Shown: positions 1 to 8,980, counted from the stretch's first letter. The stretch is 64,000 nucleotides of DNA from JAKALX01 sp964508715 (GCA_964508715.1 CAZDUX010000014.1:31783-95782), one strand, 5' to 3'. Program-made: numbers and translations. The notes: generated by a model from the letters alone, not told the origin.

Positions 1-651
1 CGGCGCCGGCAGGCCCGGCAGGTCCGCTTCCACTGGGTCCACGGCCGCTGGCGCTGGCTCGCTCGCGCCATCAACTCGCAGACAGGTATGGCCGCGATCA
101 CCCCGCGTGCACACCGCATCATCGATCTCATCGAACTCGGCCCCGGTAAACGCTACCTCGATGTTGGGTGTGGTACTGCCGCCTACGCGCATCTCCTCGC
201 CGCCCGCGCCGGCGCGGACGACCCGCCTGTAACCATGGACATCGTCGACGGCCCGGGACCGGTCGAGCTCATCGCGAGCCCCGAGCAGCTGCCCTTCCCC
301 GATGCCTCCTTCGACTGCATCACCAGCCTCTACTACATCCGCCGCTGGGATGACGACGTCGTTCGCGCCTTCGGATTCGAACTGCGCCGCATCCTCGCTC
401 CCGGCGGGGCAGCACTGGTCATGGAGGTCGCACCCGTCAAGGCCAACTGGCTCAACCGCTTTCACTCCTGGGTTATTCGCCCCGGTTGCGCCGAGGTCGA
501 CCTGCGCGGCTGGGGGCGGCTCGCAGCACTCTTCACCGAGGCTGGCTTCGATGCCATCGACCTCGTCAACGTCGGGCCGTTCCTGCTTCCGCCGATCCCG
601 CGCGTCGGCGTCCTGTTGCGCGTTGCCCCGGACACCTCGGCTGCTGGCTAA
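1..651 (+). CDS. SAM-dependent class I methyltransferase, 5' end probably outside window
   Basis: A class I methyltransferase fold is visible: the SAM-binding motif I LDVGCGT is followed by an acidic strand and then the post-motif PFPDASFDCI segment typical of the Methyltransf_11 family. The first ATG in the window is at 88, which would give 187 residues. The frame is open to base 1, however, and the upstream residues (WVHGRWRWLARAINSQTG) look like the usual N-terminal helix of this family. No start codon occurs in frame before 88, so the gene more likely begins outside the window. The substrate cannot be told from sequence. The gene converges on the glycosyltransferase at 683. Confidence 0.75.
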   Translation, partial: RRRQARQVRFHWVHGRWRWLARAINSQTGMAAITPRAHRIIDLIELGPGKRYLDVGCGTAAYAHLLAARAGADDPPVTMDIVDGPGPVELIASPEQLPFPDASFDCITSLYYIRRWDDDVVRAFGFELRRILAPGGAALVMEVAPVKANWLNRFHSWVIRPGCAEVDLRGWGRLAALFTEAGFDAIDLVNVGPFLLPPIPRVGVLLRVAPDTSAAG

Positions 652-682
652 TTACTCTTATGTCTTGTCTCAGCTTCAGTAG

Positions 683-2608
683 CTACGCCGCGGCTACACG
701 CTCCAGTGCATCACTGCCACCAGGCTCGCGCGCTTCGCCAGGTCCGGCTGCGACGCTGCTCCCGAACATCCCGGGTGCATGCTGCTGGTAGAGCCAGAGG
801 ATCAGCCGTTCGCGCACACCCGGCGCAAACTCCTTGAACATCGCTCCATACCGGTACGACCCGCCGGGAAGCTGCGACACACTGAGAATCTCTACCACCA
901 GGTTCACCGGCTCGCTGCCGCCAGGCCAGAAGTGAATTCGCACCTCTTCACCACGCGACAACCGCAGGCCCGTCACAAAACCAAGCCCGACAGCCGACAC
1001 GTCACGGACCCGGCTCACCACCCGCACCTCGCCAAAATCCACCGAAGCCGCGATGTCGACTGCGAACCGGTACGCCTGCCGCCGGTGGTGCTTTCGCAAG
1101 ATCGTGCGCGCCAGCGACGCAACGAGACCGGCGTTCATCGCCCCCCACCCGGCCGTCACGAGCAGCGCCCAGCCCTGCAATTGCCAGCGGGCCCCCGTCG
1201 CCCAGCTCGCACCTGCCCACGCGACGGCAAGCAGGCTCAGGACGCCGATCGCCAGCGGCAGCTGAATGAACCGCAGGTCCTCCATCCGATGGTCCTGCCC
1301 ATCACCGCTCTTGGGCGTCACCTTGAACTTCAGCCCCGACGGGAACAGCAACGTCACCGTCGCACGAAGCATGATGCCCAGCTTGAGCAAGTGGTACCGT
1401 TCCGACTCGAAGTACGGGTTTCGCCCCTCCGTGAGCAACCGGGAGGCCAGTACCCCGATACCCCAGTACGCCGCGAAGCCAATCAAGAACGTCCATCCAA
1501 AGTGCCGCATCGGCAGCTGCCCGGTGAGCAGCGCAACGATCGGCGTCACCATGTAAATCAGCTTCGGGACATACTCGAACACGTAAACAACGCTCGAGAA
1601 GTACGAAATACGCTGCCGCCAATCGAGCCCCCGCTTGCGAAGCGGATTGTCGAGCCGCAGGATCTGCAGCGCACCCTTCGCCCATCGCGACCGCTGCGTA
1701 AGGAACGCCCCCGCATCATCGGGCGCGATCCCGATCGCGAGTTCCCGCGGGTCGTAAACCGACCGCCAGCCCGCCGCGTTCATGCACATCGCCGTGTGCA
1801 TGTCCTCCGTCACCGTCCGGGTGTCAACGCCACCCACCTCCTCGAGCGCCTTGCGCCGCACAATCGCACTCGACCCACACCAGAACACCGAGTTCCAGCG
1901 GTCCTTCCCCGGCAGGATCGCATCGTAGAAGACCGACTGCTCGTGCCATGGCGCCCGCCCATCTTTCATCGCACCGTGCTGGAACGAATCCAGGTTGTAG
2001 TACGCTTGCGGCGCCTGCACCAGCCCAACCCGGGGGTCGTCGAAGTAGCCGAGGAGTTCCGTCAGGAAGTTCCGAAACGGCGCGTGGTCTGCATCGAAGA
2101 AGGCGATGAACTCGCCCCTCGTCCTCGGGAGTGCCGCGTTGATATTGCCGGCCTTCGCATGCCGGTTATCGTCGCGAGTGAGGTACGTCGCGCCAAGCTC
2201 TGCGCACAGCAGCCGAACTTCCGGCCGCCGGCCATCGTCGAGCACATAGGTCTTGTGCGGATAGTCCATCGCGACCGCAGCCGTGATCGTAGGCCGCAGC
2301 ACCGCCACATCTTCGTTGTACGTCGGGATGAATACGTCCACCGTCAGTCCCGGCTGCGGTATACCGGGCGTCCGCCTCGTCTTCGACCAGAGCGTGGCGG
2401 CGAACAGCAAGAAAAATCCGAAGCCCGCATAATCCGCGGCCAGGAACGGGATCGCGATGTACCACGCGTCCCAGTTCACGGTCCACCCCGTTCGCCACAC
2501 CAGGTAGCCGGCGGAGAGCGCCAGGTAGAGAACGGTGATGGCATGCGTCCATCGCGAGCCCTCGACCCGCAACGTAGGGGAAACACGTACCCGCTGCTCG
2601 GTTGTCAC
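683..2608 (-). CDS. cellulose synthase-like family 2 glycosyltransferase with C-terminal PilZ domain
   Basis: This 641-residue membrane glycosyltransferase is BcsA-like. Two N-terminal membrane segments (about 22-75) precede a GT2 catalytic domain with TYNED (96-100), DAD (172-174), TED (267-269) and QRSRW (305-309), the D, D, D, QxxRW set of processive beta-glycosyltransferases. About four membrane helices follow, then a PilZ domain (about 510-605) with RQAYR and DVSAVG, matching the RxxxR and [D/N]xSxxG c-di-GMP-binding motifs. Polymer export activated by c-di-GMP is therefore likely. No bcsB or other cellulose operon partner is adjacent, so the product may be another beta-glucan. The start used is GTG. 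Confidence 0.88.
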   Translation of the reverse strand: MTTEQRVRVSPTLRVEGSRWTHAITVLYLALSAGYLVWRTGWTVNWDAWYIAIPFLAADYAGFGFFLLFAATLWSKTRRTPGIPQPGLTVDVFIPTYNEDVAVLRPTITAAVAMDYPHKTYVLDDGRRPEVRLLCAELGATYLTRDDNRHAKAGNINAALPRTRGEFIAFFDADHAPFRNFLTELLGYFDDPRVGLVQAPQAYYNLDSFQHGAMKDGRAPWHEQSVFYDAILPGKDRWNSVFWCGSSAIVRRKALEEVGGVDTRTVTEDMHTAMCMNAAGWRSVYDPRELAIGIAPDDAGAFLTQRSRWAKGALQILRLDNPLRKRGLDWRQRISYFSSVVYVFEYVPKLIYMVTPIVALLTGQLPMRHFGWTFLIGFAAYWGIGVLASRLLTEGRNPYFESERYHLLKLGIMLRATVTLLFPSGLKFKVTPKSGDGQDHRMEDLRFIQLPLAIGVLSLLAVAWAGASWATGARWQLQGWALLVTAGWGAMNAGLVASLARTILRKHHRRQAYRFAVDIAASVDFGEVRVVSRVRDVSAVGLGFVTGLRLSRGEEVRIHFWPGGSEPVNLVVEILSVSQLPGGSYRYGAMFKEFAPGVRERLILWLYQQHAPGMFGSSVAAGPGEAREPGGSDALERVAAA

Positions 2609-2680
2609 AGTCGTTACTACGACAGCCTGTCGTGTGCTCTTTACCCCGATCGCTCCAACACCGGCCCTCTACGGCGGGAT

Positions 2681-3139
2681 TCAGCGAACTTCGAAGAGGA
2701 ACTCCACCTCAACGGGCACGCCAAACGGCAGCTCAGCCAGCCCAACAGCAATGCGGGCGCCGCGCCCGGCATCGCCAAACACATCGATCAGCAGCTGCGA
2801 TGCCCCGTTCACCACGCGCGGCTGGTCGGTAAACCCCTCGGCACTGGCCACGTACCCCGCCGTGCGAGCCACCCGTACGACGCGGTCGAGCGACCCGAGT
2901 TCGCTCCGTACGATCGCCAGCGCCTGGAGCGCACACACCCGGGCAAGGGCAGCCCCGTCCTCGATGGAGACGCTCCCGCCGCACTTGCCGGGCTTCGCCG
3001 GGGCTCCATCCACCATCGGCACCTGCCCCGAGACGAACAGAAGCGACCCCACCTGTATACCGGGCGCATACAGCCCCGCCGCAGCGGGCGCCGCGGGCAG
3101 CGTAATCCCGAGCTCTTCCAGTCGCGCCTCGGCACTCAT
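2681..3139 (-). CDS. RidA (YjgF/YER057c/UK114) family protein
   Basis: The 152-residue protein has the Rid fold landmarks: LLFVSGQVP near residue 35, and a C-terminal GARIAVGLAELPFG followed by VEVEFLF. These place an Arg at the RidA catalytic Arg position and a Glu in the last strand. Family members deaminate reactive enamine/imine intermediates, so housekeeping metabolite repair is inferred. Its ATG overlaps the parB stop by 4 bp (ATGA), making it the last gene of the rpmH-parB operon. That placement is probably positional rather than functional. Confidence 0.87.
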   Translation of the reverse strand: MSAEARLEELGITLPAAPAAAGLYAPGIQVGSLLFVSGQVPMVDGAPAKPGKCGGSVSIEDGAALARVCALQALAIVRSELGSLDRVVRVARTAGYVASAEGFTDQPRVVNGASQLLIDVFGDAGRGARIAVGLAELPFGVPVEVEFLFEVR

Positions 3140-4224
3140 GCGTAGTCCTCGCCCAGGAGTGTACTTACCACGTTATCGAACTCCTCGCCGCTATAACACT
3201 CGATCACGATCTTTGCCCCGCGCTTCTGTGGCTGAACGCTCACCCGCGTACTCAGCGCACGCCGCAGCCGCTGTTCGATATCGGCGACATGTGCATCGCG
3301 ACGCGCCGTCTGAGCACCCGCCGTGTGGCTCGTCGCCGGCGTCTCCGCGAGCGACCGCCGAACGAACCCCTCGGTGTCACGGACCGAGAGCTTGCGCTTC
3401 ACCACCTCGCGCCATGCATTCACCCGGCCCCGCCCTTCCGGCAGCCCCAGGAGCGCGCGAGCGTGCCCCTCGCTGATCTCCCCGGCCACGAGGCTCCGCC
3501 GGATCTCGCCTTCCAGCTGCAACAACCGGAGCGCGTTCGCAACCGTCACCCGGCTCTTCCCCACCCGGCGCGCCGCTTCCTCCTGCGTCAGTCCATATTC
3601 TTCGATCAGCCGGCGGTAGGCCTGCGCCTCTTCCACCGGGTTCAGGTCGGCCCTCTGGATATTCTCGATGAGCGCCAGCTCGAGGAGCTCTGAGTCGTAC
3701 GCCTCGCGGATGACGACCGGGACCGTCTCCAGGCCCGCAAGCCGCGCCGCCTGCAGCCGCCGTTCCCCCGCGATGAGACGGTAGCCGCCCTGCTCATCGA
3801 TACTCACAACCAGCGGCTGGATGATCCCGTGCTCCCGGATCGACTCGGCCAGCTCGTGCAGCTTTTCAGGTTCGAAATGCGTACGAGGCTGCTCCGGGTT
3901 CGGCGCGATGAGGTCGATATCGAGCTGCTCGGGCTGCCCCCGCCGAAGCGGCGCCGGACCACTTCCTGGTACCTGCGCCGGGGCTTCAGGGGTCTGTGGC
4001 TGCACTGTAGCTACAGGGGTCGGCACGTCCTCCCGTGGTGCCTCACGCACCGCCTGCGGCCGCTCCGAGACAGCCGGCCCGGGTGGGGGAGCGGCCTCTT
4101 CTGGCACCGCTTCAACGCCCGCCTCGGCCACAGGCTCCGGGTTCGCCGCGGGCGGCTGTTGCCCCGTTGGCGAACCAAAGAGAGCATCCAGCCCCCGCCC
4201 CAGGCCACGTTTTGGCTGCGTCAT
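3136..4224 (-). CDS. parB: chromosome partitioning protein ParB
   Basis: ParB binds parS and spreads as a CTP-dependent clamp for origin segregation. The 362-residue protein starts MTQPKRGLGRGLDALFG, the typical ParA-contact peptide of chromosomal ParB. A long Pro/Glu-rich linker (about 20-95) follows, then the CTPase/ParB-N domain with GERR (153-156) and ENIQRADLNP, and a helix-turn-helix around 208-228 (LTQEEAARRVGKSRVTVANAL). The C-terminal dimerisation region is present. Its start overlaps the parA stop by 4 bp. Its targets are the parS copies at 8965-9359 in the same operon. Confidence 0.97.
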   Translation of the reverse strand: MTQPKRGLGRGLDALFGSPTGQQPPAANPEPVAEAGVEAVPEEAAPPPGPAVSERPQAVREAPREDVPTPVATVQPQTPEAPAQVPGSGPAPLRRGQPEQLDIDLIAPNPEQPRTHFEPEKLHELAESIREHGIIQPLVVSIDEQGGYRLIAGERRLQAARLAGLETVPVVIREAYDSELLELALIENIQRADLNPVEEAQAYRRLIEEYGLTQEEAARRVGKSRVTVANALRLLQLEGEIRRSLVAGEISEGHARALLGLPEGRGRVNAWREVVKRKLSVRDTEGFVRRSLAETPATSHTAGAQTARRDAHVADIEQRLRRALSTRVSVQPQKRGAKIVIECYSGEEFDNVVSTLLGEDYA

Positions 4225-4991
4225 ACGGCAACTCCTACGCGAGTGAGCACTTCCCCTGCAAGAGCGTCGTAGGCATTCGCCGCGCGCCCCCCCGGGTCAT
4301 ACCGGAAGATCGATTCCCCGTGGCTCGGCGCCTCGCTCAGCCGCACCGACCGGGGAATGATCGTCTGGAACGTCTGGGGAAAGTGAGTCCGAACCTCGTC
4401 AACCACCTGCTGCGCCAGCCGCGTCCGTCCATCGAACATCGTGAGCGCCACCCCGAGCACCGTCAGCGCCGGGTTCAGGTTGCGGCGAACGAGGTCCAGC
4501 GTCTCCACAAGCCGGCTCAACCCCTCGAGCGCCATGTATTCGCACTGGACCGGGATGACCACCGACTCGCTCGCCGTGAGCGCGTTAATCGTCAGCAGCC
4601 CCAGCGATGGCGGGCAATCGATGAGAATCCAGTCAAACCGGTCGCGCACCGGGTAGAGCGCGTTCGTCAGCCGCCGCTCACGCGCCATCACTGGCACGAG
4701 CTCAACCTCGGCGCCCGAAAGCTCACGGTTGGCCGGTACGAGGCTCAGGTGCTCGTCCCCGACGTCTACGATGCACTCGGCAAGCGGGGCCTCGTCGAGG
4801 AGCGCGTCGTAGATACCCTTCAGTTCACTGCCATCCACGCCGAGTGCACTCGTCGCGTTCGCCTGCGGGTCCAGGTCGATGAGCAGTACGCGCTGGCCCT
4901 TGCGGCCAAGTGCCGCTGCAAGGCTCACCGCGGTCGTCGTCTTGCCAACCCCGCCCTTCTGATTCACCAACGTCACGACGTGTGCCGCCAT
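4221..4991 (-). CDS. parA: chromosome partitioning ATPase ParA/Soj
   Basis: ParA-type ATPase of 256 residues. The deviant Walker A KGGVGKTTT lies at residues 11-19, followed by LLIDLDPQANAT and the later LIDCPPSLGLLT (Walker B). The start chosen is the ATG at 4991 because MAAHVVTLVNQKGG is the canonical N-terminus. The frame remains open further upstream only because it overlaps the kinase gene. The stop codon of that kinase and this ATG share one base (TGATG), implying coupled translation. With ParB it moves the origin region. Confidence 0.97.
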   Translation of the reverse strand: MAAHVVTLVNQKGGVGKTTTAVSLAAALGRKGQRVLLIDLDPQANATSALGVDGSELKGIYDALLDEAPLAECIVDVGDEHLSLVPANRELSGAEVELVPVMARERRLTNALYPVRDRFDWILIDCPPSLGLLTINALTASESVVIPVQCEYMALEGLSRLVETLDLVRRNLNPALTVLGVALTMFDGRTRLAQQVVDEVRTHFPQTFQTIIPRSVRLSEAPSHGESIFRYDPGGRAANAYDALAGEVLTRVGVAV

Positions 4992-5758
4992 CAAGCTGCC
5001 TCCGCGCCGACACGGCGTTCGATCGCCGCGCGGCCTGGAATGCCCGCAATCCCGGGACCTTCGACGGCGAGCGAACCCGCCGCGAGCGCAAACCGGCACG
5101 AAACGTCGATGTCGCCGGTCTCGACCATCCGCACCACGAACGCCGTGGCGAAGCAATCGCCCGCACCCGTGGGATCGACCACCCCCGCCGCAGGCACCGC
5201 AGCGAAGTCCGTCCGCAACCTCTCGCGGAAGAGGCTCGCACCCCGCGCGGCCCGCGTCACGAACACGTTCGCGCCGCGTGCCGCCAGCGAAGCGGCAAGG
5301 CTGCTGGCATCGGCCGTGTCCTCTTCGCTCAGGAACACGAAACACCCGGGCGTCACCAGCGCTACCGCCTGGCGCTCCGGGTTCGGGTGGGGAATCACCC
5401 GTTCCCCGTCAGTCGCGCGCAACACGCCCTGGAGCATGACCGCGCGCAACTCCCGGCCTTTGGCAGGCGCCGAATCGAACTCATGGTAGGCGGGGGCGAG
5501 AACCAGCGCGTCCGCGCCATGGGCGTCGAGTTCCGACGGACCGATCGGTTCCCCTGGCGCGAGCAGCAACTGCGTACGCGCACCCGACTCGTCGTAGCGG
5601 TTCGCATACCGGCAGGCCGTTTCAGCGGGCAGCGCGTGCACGTCTATCCCCTCGAACACCGTCCTATCATACGCTTCGCTTATGCGCGTGATCAGTTTCA
5701 CGTTTGCCCCGAGGTTCGCCGCCATGCGCGCAGCATACAGGGCCGGGCCTCCCGGCAC
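4991..5758 (-). CDS. PfkB-family carbohydrate/nucleoside kinase
   Basis: A ribokinase-like kinase. The C-terminal PfkB signature DPTGAGDCFATAFV carries the catalytic Asp, and the N-terminal substrate region PGGPALYAARMAANLGA is present. The GTG at 5758 is the first standard start, yet 19 further in-frame codons upstream (to 5815) encode a typical PfkB first strand (RIVIAGNVTQD). These sit behind a strong GGAGGAG Shine-Dalgarno with no ATG, GTG or TTG. The true start may therefore be a rare codon near 5809-5815, or the base sequence may contain an error. It lies between jag and parA; the substrate is unknown. Confidence 0.82.
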   Translation of the reverse strand: MPGGPALYAARMAANLGANVKLITRISEAYDRTVFEGIDVHALPAETACRYANRYDESGARTQLLLAPGEPIGPSELDAHGADALVLAPAYHEFDSAPAKGRELRAVMLQGVLRATDGERVIPHPNPERQAVALVTPGCFVFLSEEDTADASSLAASLAARGANVFVTRAARGASLFRERLRTDFAAVPAAGVVDPTGAGDCFATAFVVRMVETGDIDVSCRFALAAGSLAVEGPGIAGIPGRAAIERRVGAEAA

Positions 5759-5832
5759 CCAGCCCCCGTCCGGGGCAAGGTCTTGGGTGACGTTCCCAGC
5801 GATGACGATGCGCGTGACAACTCCTCCTGCCG

Positions 5833-6960
5833 CTAGCGGCGGCTGATCACGACCTTGCGGTGCTCGCCCTCACCCACACTATTGGTCTCGATGTCCGCGT
5901 CATCCATGAACTCGAGGTGTACGAGGCGGCGTTCCGCGGGGCTCATCGGTTCGAGTGTGATCGGCGAGCCGCTCTCCCGCACACGGTCGGCCATCCGCCG
6001 TGCCAGGGCCAGGATTCGCTCCTCGTTCCGATGACGATAGTGCTCCACATCGATCGTCACCCCACCCTGCCCGGGGTAGTGGCGCGAAAGGATCAGGTTC
6101 ACCAGGTACTGCATCGCTATCAGTGTGTCGCCACGCCGGCCGATCAGGACCCCAAGGTCATCGCCCTTGATATCGATGACCGCAAACGCGCTGCCAAGCC
6201 CGTCGCCCGCCGTGAGCGGCTCGCGAATCGAGATCTCCGCCTCAATCCCGAAGATACGGAGCAGGTCGTCCACGGTCTGCGCCGCGAAATCCACCTCCGG
6301 CGCGTCGATGTTGGGCTCAACACGCGGTTCCTCTTCGTGGCGGCGCCGATCGCGCCGCTGGGGCGGCGCCGATGCCCGCGAATCGCTCCCGGCACGGCTT
6401 CCCCGGCTTCCCTCGCTCCGCGCCGGACGTGCCGGACGGTCGGCGCGCTCGGGACGCTCGGGACGCTCTGGACGCTCGTCTCGTGGCTGCTCATCGAACC
6501 GCGGCCGGAGGAAGTCGGCGTCAGTCAGCTTTGGACTCGCCGCTTCGTAGCCTTGCCGTGCGCCTCCGCCACTCCGTGCGTCACCCCCTGTCCCGGTTCC
6601 TCCACGCCCGCCCCGGCCACGTCCACCCCGGCGGCGGTGTTTCGCCTCCTCCCCACCGGCCGGGGGAGCGGAAGCACCGCTTTCCTGTTGCCGTGCCGGC
6701 CGTTGGCTGCGTTCCGCGCGGGCCGCCGGCGCAGGAGCAGCTTCCCCGGCCCCTTCCCTGGCTCCCTCGCGGCCGGCCCACCATGCCGCCACCGTGGCAT
6801 CACGCGCACCACGCCCAAAAAGTCCGCCCTTGCGTCCCTCGTCGAGCACACGAAACTCGACTCGCTCTTCGTCGACGTCCTTGCGCGTCGCTCCCAGTTT
6901 GGCCAGCGCCCGGTTAAGGGCGTCGTCGACGGTTCTGCCGCTTGCTTCGGCCTGGTCCAT
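5833..6960 (-). CDS. jag: Jag/KhpB RNA-binding protein with long disordered insert
   Basis: A 375-residue KH-R3H RNA-binding protein. Residues 1-57 form the Jag-N domain (GRTVDDALNRALAKLG, GLFGRGARDA). Residues about 60-225 are a low-complexity Arg/Gly/Glu/Pro stretch including a tandem PERPER run. A KH domain follows with IGRRGDTLIAMQYL, then an R3H domain with ERRLVH near 345. Firmicute homologues bind RNA and influence cell envelope growth. The start overlaps the 3' end of yidC by 47 bp; the Jag-N domain begins right at this ATG, so the overlap seems real. The gene order yidC-jag is conserved in many bacteria. Confidence 0.93.
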   Translation of the reverse strand: MDQAEASGRTVDDALNRALAKLGATRKDVDEERVEFRVLDEGRKGGLFGRGARDATVAAWWAGREGAREGAGEAAPAPAARAERSQRPARQQESGASAPPAGGEEAKHRRRGGRGRGGRGGTGTGGDARSGGGARQGYEAASPKLTDADFLRPRFDEQPRDERPERPERPERADRPARPARSEGSRGSRAGSDSRASAPPQRRDRRRHEEEPRVEPNIDAPEVDFAAQTVDDLLRIFGIEAEISIREPLTAGDGLGSAFAVIDIKGDDLGVLIGRRGDTLIAMQYLVNLILSRHYPGQGGVTIDVEHYRHRNEERILALARRMADRVRESGSPITLEPMSPAERRLVHLEFMDDADIETNSVGEGEHRKVVISRR

Positions 6961-7783
6961 TCTCAGTCCTCGATTCTCGAGCAGGTGGGGATATGGCCGA
7001 TGCCGCTCCTGGAGCGCTGGCTTCGGCGAGAGCCGGCTGTTGCGTCCCCGCCGGCCCCTTCAACATTGGTTCGATCTTCAACATCGGCAGCCCATAGACA
7101 ACGATGTTGAACGCGATGCCGACAAGCGAATTGACCACCCAGTAGAGCGAGACACCACTTGGAAAACTCAGCGCGAAGAACCCGAACATGACCGGCATCA
7201 TGTAGGCCATCATCTGCTGCTGAGCCCGCGCCTTCTCGTCCGCTGCCGGGTTCGTCGCTGTCGTCTTGGTTTGCGCCCACGTCGTTATCGCGACGAGCGC
7301 CACCATCGCGATGTTCGGCGCCCGCAGGTCCAACCCCAGGAAGTGGTCCTGCAGGGGAACGCCGTGCTGGATGTAACTCCACGAATACAGGTGCCCCGAG
7401 AGCTTCTCCAGCGCCTCGGGCGATGTCGCCAGCGCCAGCCGGACGGCACTGTACAGGGCGATGAGCACCGGAAACTGCAGCGCCAGCGGCCCTACACAGC
7501 CAAGCGGGTTCACCCCCGCCTCCCGGTAGAGCTTCATGATCTCTTCCTGGCGCCGCTTCGGGTCGCTGTATTTCTTGTTGACCTCGTTGATCCGCGGCTG
7601 GATAGCCTGCATCGCTCGCGTCGAATGCAACTGTCGGAAGGTGAGAGGGAATGTCACCAGCCGGATGATGATGGTGAACGCGATGATCGCCAGCCCAAAA
7701 CTGCTGAACAGCAGGTTATTCAGGATGACCAGGAAGTTCACCATCGGGTTCAGGAGCGCGATTGTGAACACGTCGCCGATCAC
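6914..7783 (-). CDS. yidC: membrane protein insertase YidC/Oxa1
   Basis: YidC inserts and folds inner-membrane proteins, alone or with SecYEG. The 289-residue product is the short Oxa1-like type without a large periplasmic domain. Visible landmarks are the first membrane segments (MVNFLVILNNLLF, LAIIAFTIIIRLVTFPL with the hydrophilic-groove Arg), a cytosolic coiled hairpin (EVNKKYSDPKRRQEEIMKLYREAGVNPLGC) and later membrane helices (MMPVMFGFFAL, LYWVVNSLVGI). The C-terminal tail is basic (SKRQNRRRRP), useful for ribosome contact. It is coupled by 4 bp to the upstream lipoprotein gene and overlaps jag. Confidence 0.96.
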   Translation of the reverse strand: MIGDVFTIALLNPMVNFLVILNNLLFSSFGLAIIAFTIIIRLVTFPLTFRQLHSTRAMQAIQPRINEVNKKYSDPKRRQEEIMKLYREAGVNPLGCVGPLALQFPVLIALYSAVRLALATSPEALEKLSGHLYSWSYIQHGVPLQDHFLGLDLRAPNIAMVALVAITTWAQTKTTATNPAADEKARAQQQMMAYMMPVMFGFFALSFPSGVSLYWVVNSLVGIAFNIVVYGLPMLKIEPMLKGPAGTQQPALAEASAPGAASAISPPARESRTENGPGRSKRQNRRRRP

Positions 7784-8919
7784 TGGCGCCCCCCGACAGT
7801 GAGGTCGATGACGGCGCGCGACTTCGGGTCCGCGCGCAGGAGATGCCCGTTCGTGCTCCCTGCATAGACCATCCCGCCGTGCGCCACCAGGTCGGCGCGG
7901 AAGGTCCCGGCATCCTGGATGGGCACCTTGTTCAGCAGCGAACCATCCTTCGCGTTCAGGAAGTGCACGGCGGGCTTCCGGTCAGCCACCACCACCACAT
8001 CATCCACGATCTGCGGCCCCGCTTTCACGCGCGCGCCACCGGTCGAGTACTTCCACACCTGCTTCGGCGTATCAGTCGTTATGTCCAGCGCATAGACATC
8101 GCCACCGAAGTCCCCGAAGTACGCGATGCCGTCCTTCACCGCCGGCCGCGTCCAGACCCAGTCGCTCGTCGCGAAATCACCCTTCTCATCGCCCGAAGCG
8201 CTATCGACCAGGTAGACGTGCTTGTTGAGGCTGGGGACGAAAAGCCGGCCATCTTCGAGCAGATCTATCTCCGCGATGGCGCCGGTCGTGTGGAACTTCC
8301 ATTTCTCCGAGCGGTCGGCAACCCCAAGCGCCCGCAGGTTGCCGCCCATATCCGCCACGTAGAGCGTGTCGCCCTTCATAATGGGCGTCGCCCAGAATCC
8401 ATCCCCATAGGCCAGCCCGCCCTTCGGCCAGCCGCTGGCCGTAGAACCATCGCTCTTGTTGATCCCATAGAGGTGCCCGTCGGTCGTCCCAAATACGAGC
8501 AGATCGCCGTTCACGGCGGCTCCGCCCACCACGTTCCCCGAGATATCCCCCGGTTTCACGCGCCACCTCGGCACTCCCGTGGCCTTGTTGAGGGCAAACA
8601 CCCCACCCGAATACGACGTCAGGTAGATGCTGTCCCCCTCAACGACCGGTTCCCCGTAGACCCCCTGCAGTTTGAACCCCGACTGGTCCTTGTTGTTCTT
8701 GTCGGGGAACGACCAGGCGATGGTTGTCCCGGCGTCCGTTGGCGCAGGAGCACTCGCCAGGCGGTCGTGAGAGGCGAGGAAGTAAATCGTCTCACCCTCG
8801 AAGACGGGCGCAGCCCACCCCGAGGGGTTCTCGGTGGAGACGCAGGCCGTCGCGAAGAGTGCGAGGAAAAGAACGAGAGGCGCCGCGGCGAGGGCGCGAG
8901 GGAACTTCACGAAGGGCAT
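7780..8919 (-). CDS. PQQ-like beta-propeller lipoprotein
   Basis: A secreted lipoprotein of 379 residues. The ATG at 8919 gives a classic type II signal peptide ending in the lipobox ATAC (LVLFLALFATAC). At least six PQQ/YVTN-like blades follow, each with a VYALNKATG-type turn and a Trp or Phe (VYALNKATGVPRW, LYGINKSDG, LRALGVADRSEKW, VYLVDSASGDE, VYALDITTDTPKQVW, VHFLNAKDG). The reading frame continues upstream into the parS region, but no signal sequence would then be at the N-terminus. Its stop overlaps yidC by 4 bp, an unusual insertion into the yidD-yidC pair. A role in envelope protein assembly (BamB-like) is only an inference. Confidence 0.85.
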   Translation of the reverse strand: MPFVKFPRALAAAPLVLFLALFATACVSTENPSGWAAPVFEGETIYFLASHDRLASAPAPTDAGTTIAWSFPDKNNKDQSGFKLQGVYGEPVVEGDSIYLTSYSGGVFALNKATGVPRWRVKPGDISGNVVGGAAVNGDLLVFGTTDGHLYGINKSDGSTASGWPKGGLAYGDGFWATPIMKGDTLYVADMGGNLRALGVADRSEKWKFHTTGAIAEIDLLEDGRLFVPSLNKHVYLVDSASGDEKGDFATSDWVWTRPAVKDGIAYFGDFGGDVYALDITTDTPKQVWKYSTGGARVKAGPQIVDDVVVVADRKPAVHFLNAKDGSLLNKVPIQDAGTFRADLVAHGGMVYAGSTNGHLLRADPKSRAVIDLTVGGRQ

Positions 8920-8964
8920 GGTACCAGCGCCCCGATTATGGCATAGGCACATGCCCCGCCCAGG

Positions 8965-8980
8965 CGTTGCACGTGAAACA
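8965..8980. other. parS site (14 of 16 bases)
   Basis: CGTTGCACGTGAAACA matches the ParB target TGTTTCACGTGAAACA at 14 of 16 positions; the right arm is intact. It is the closest copy to the lipoprotein gene start. Confidence 0.75.

Noticed and set aside
779..3145. 788-codon plus-strand open frame opposite the glycosyltransferase
   Set aside because: It is antisense to a well-supported GT2/PilZ gene and to ridA, its composition is Arg/Pro/His-rich as expected for an antisense frame in GC-rich DNA, and it shows no domain.
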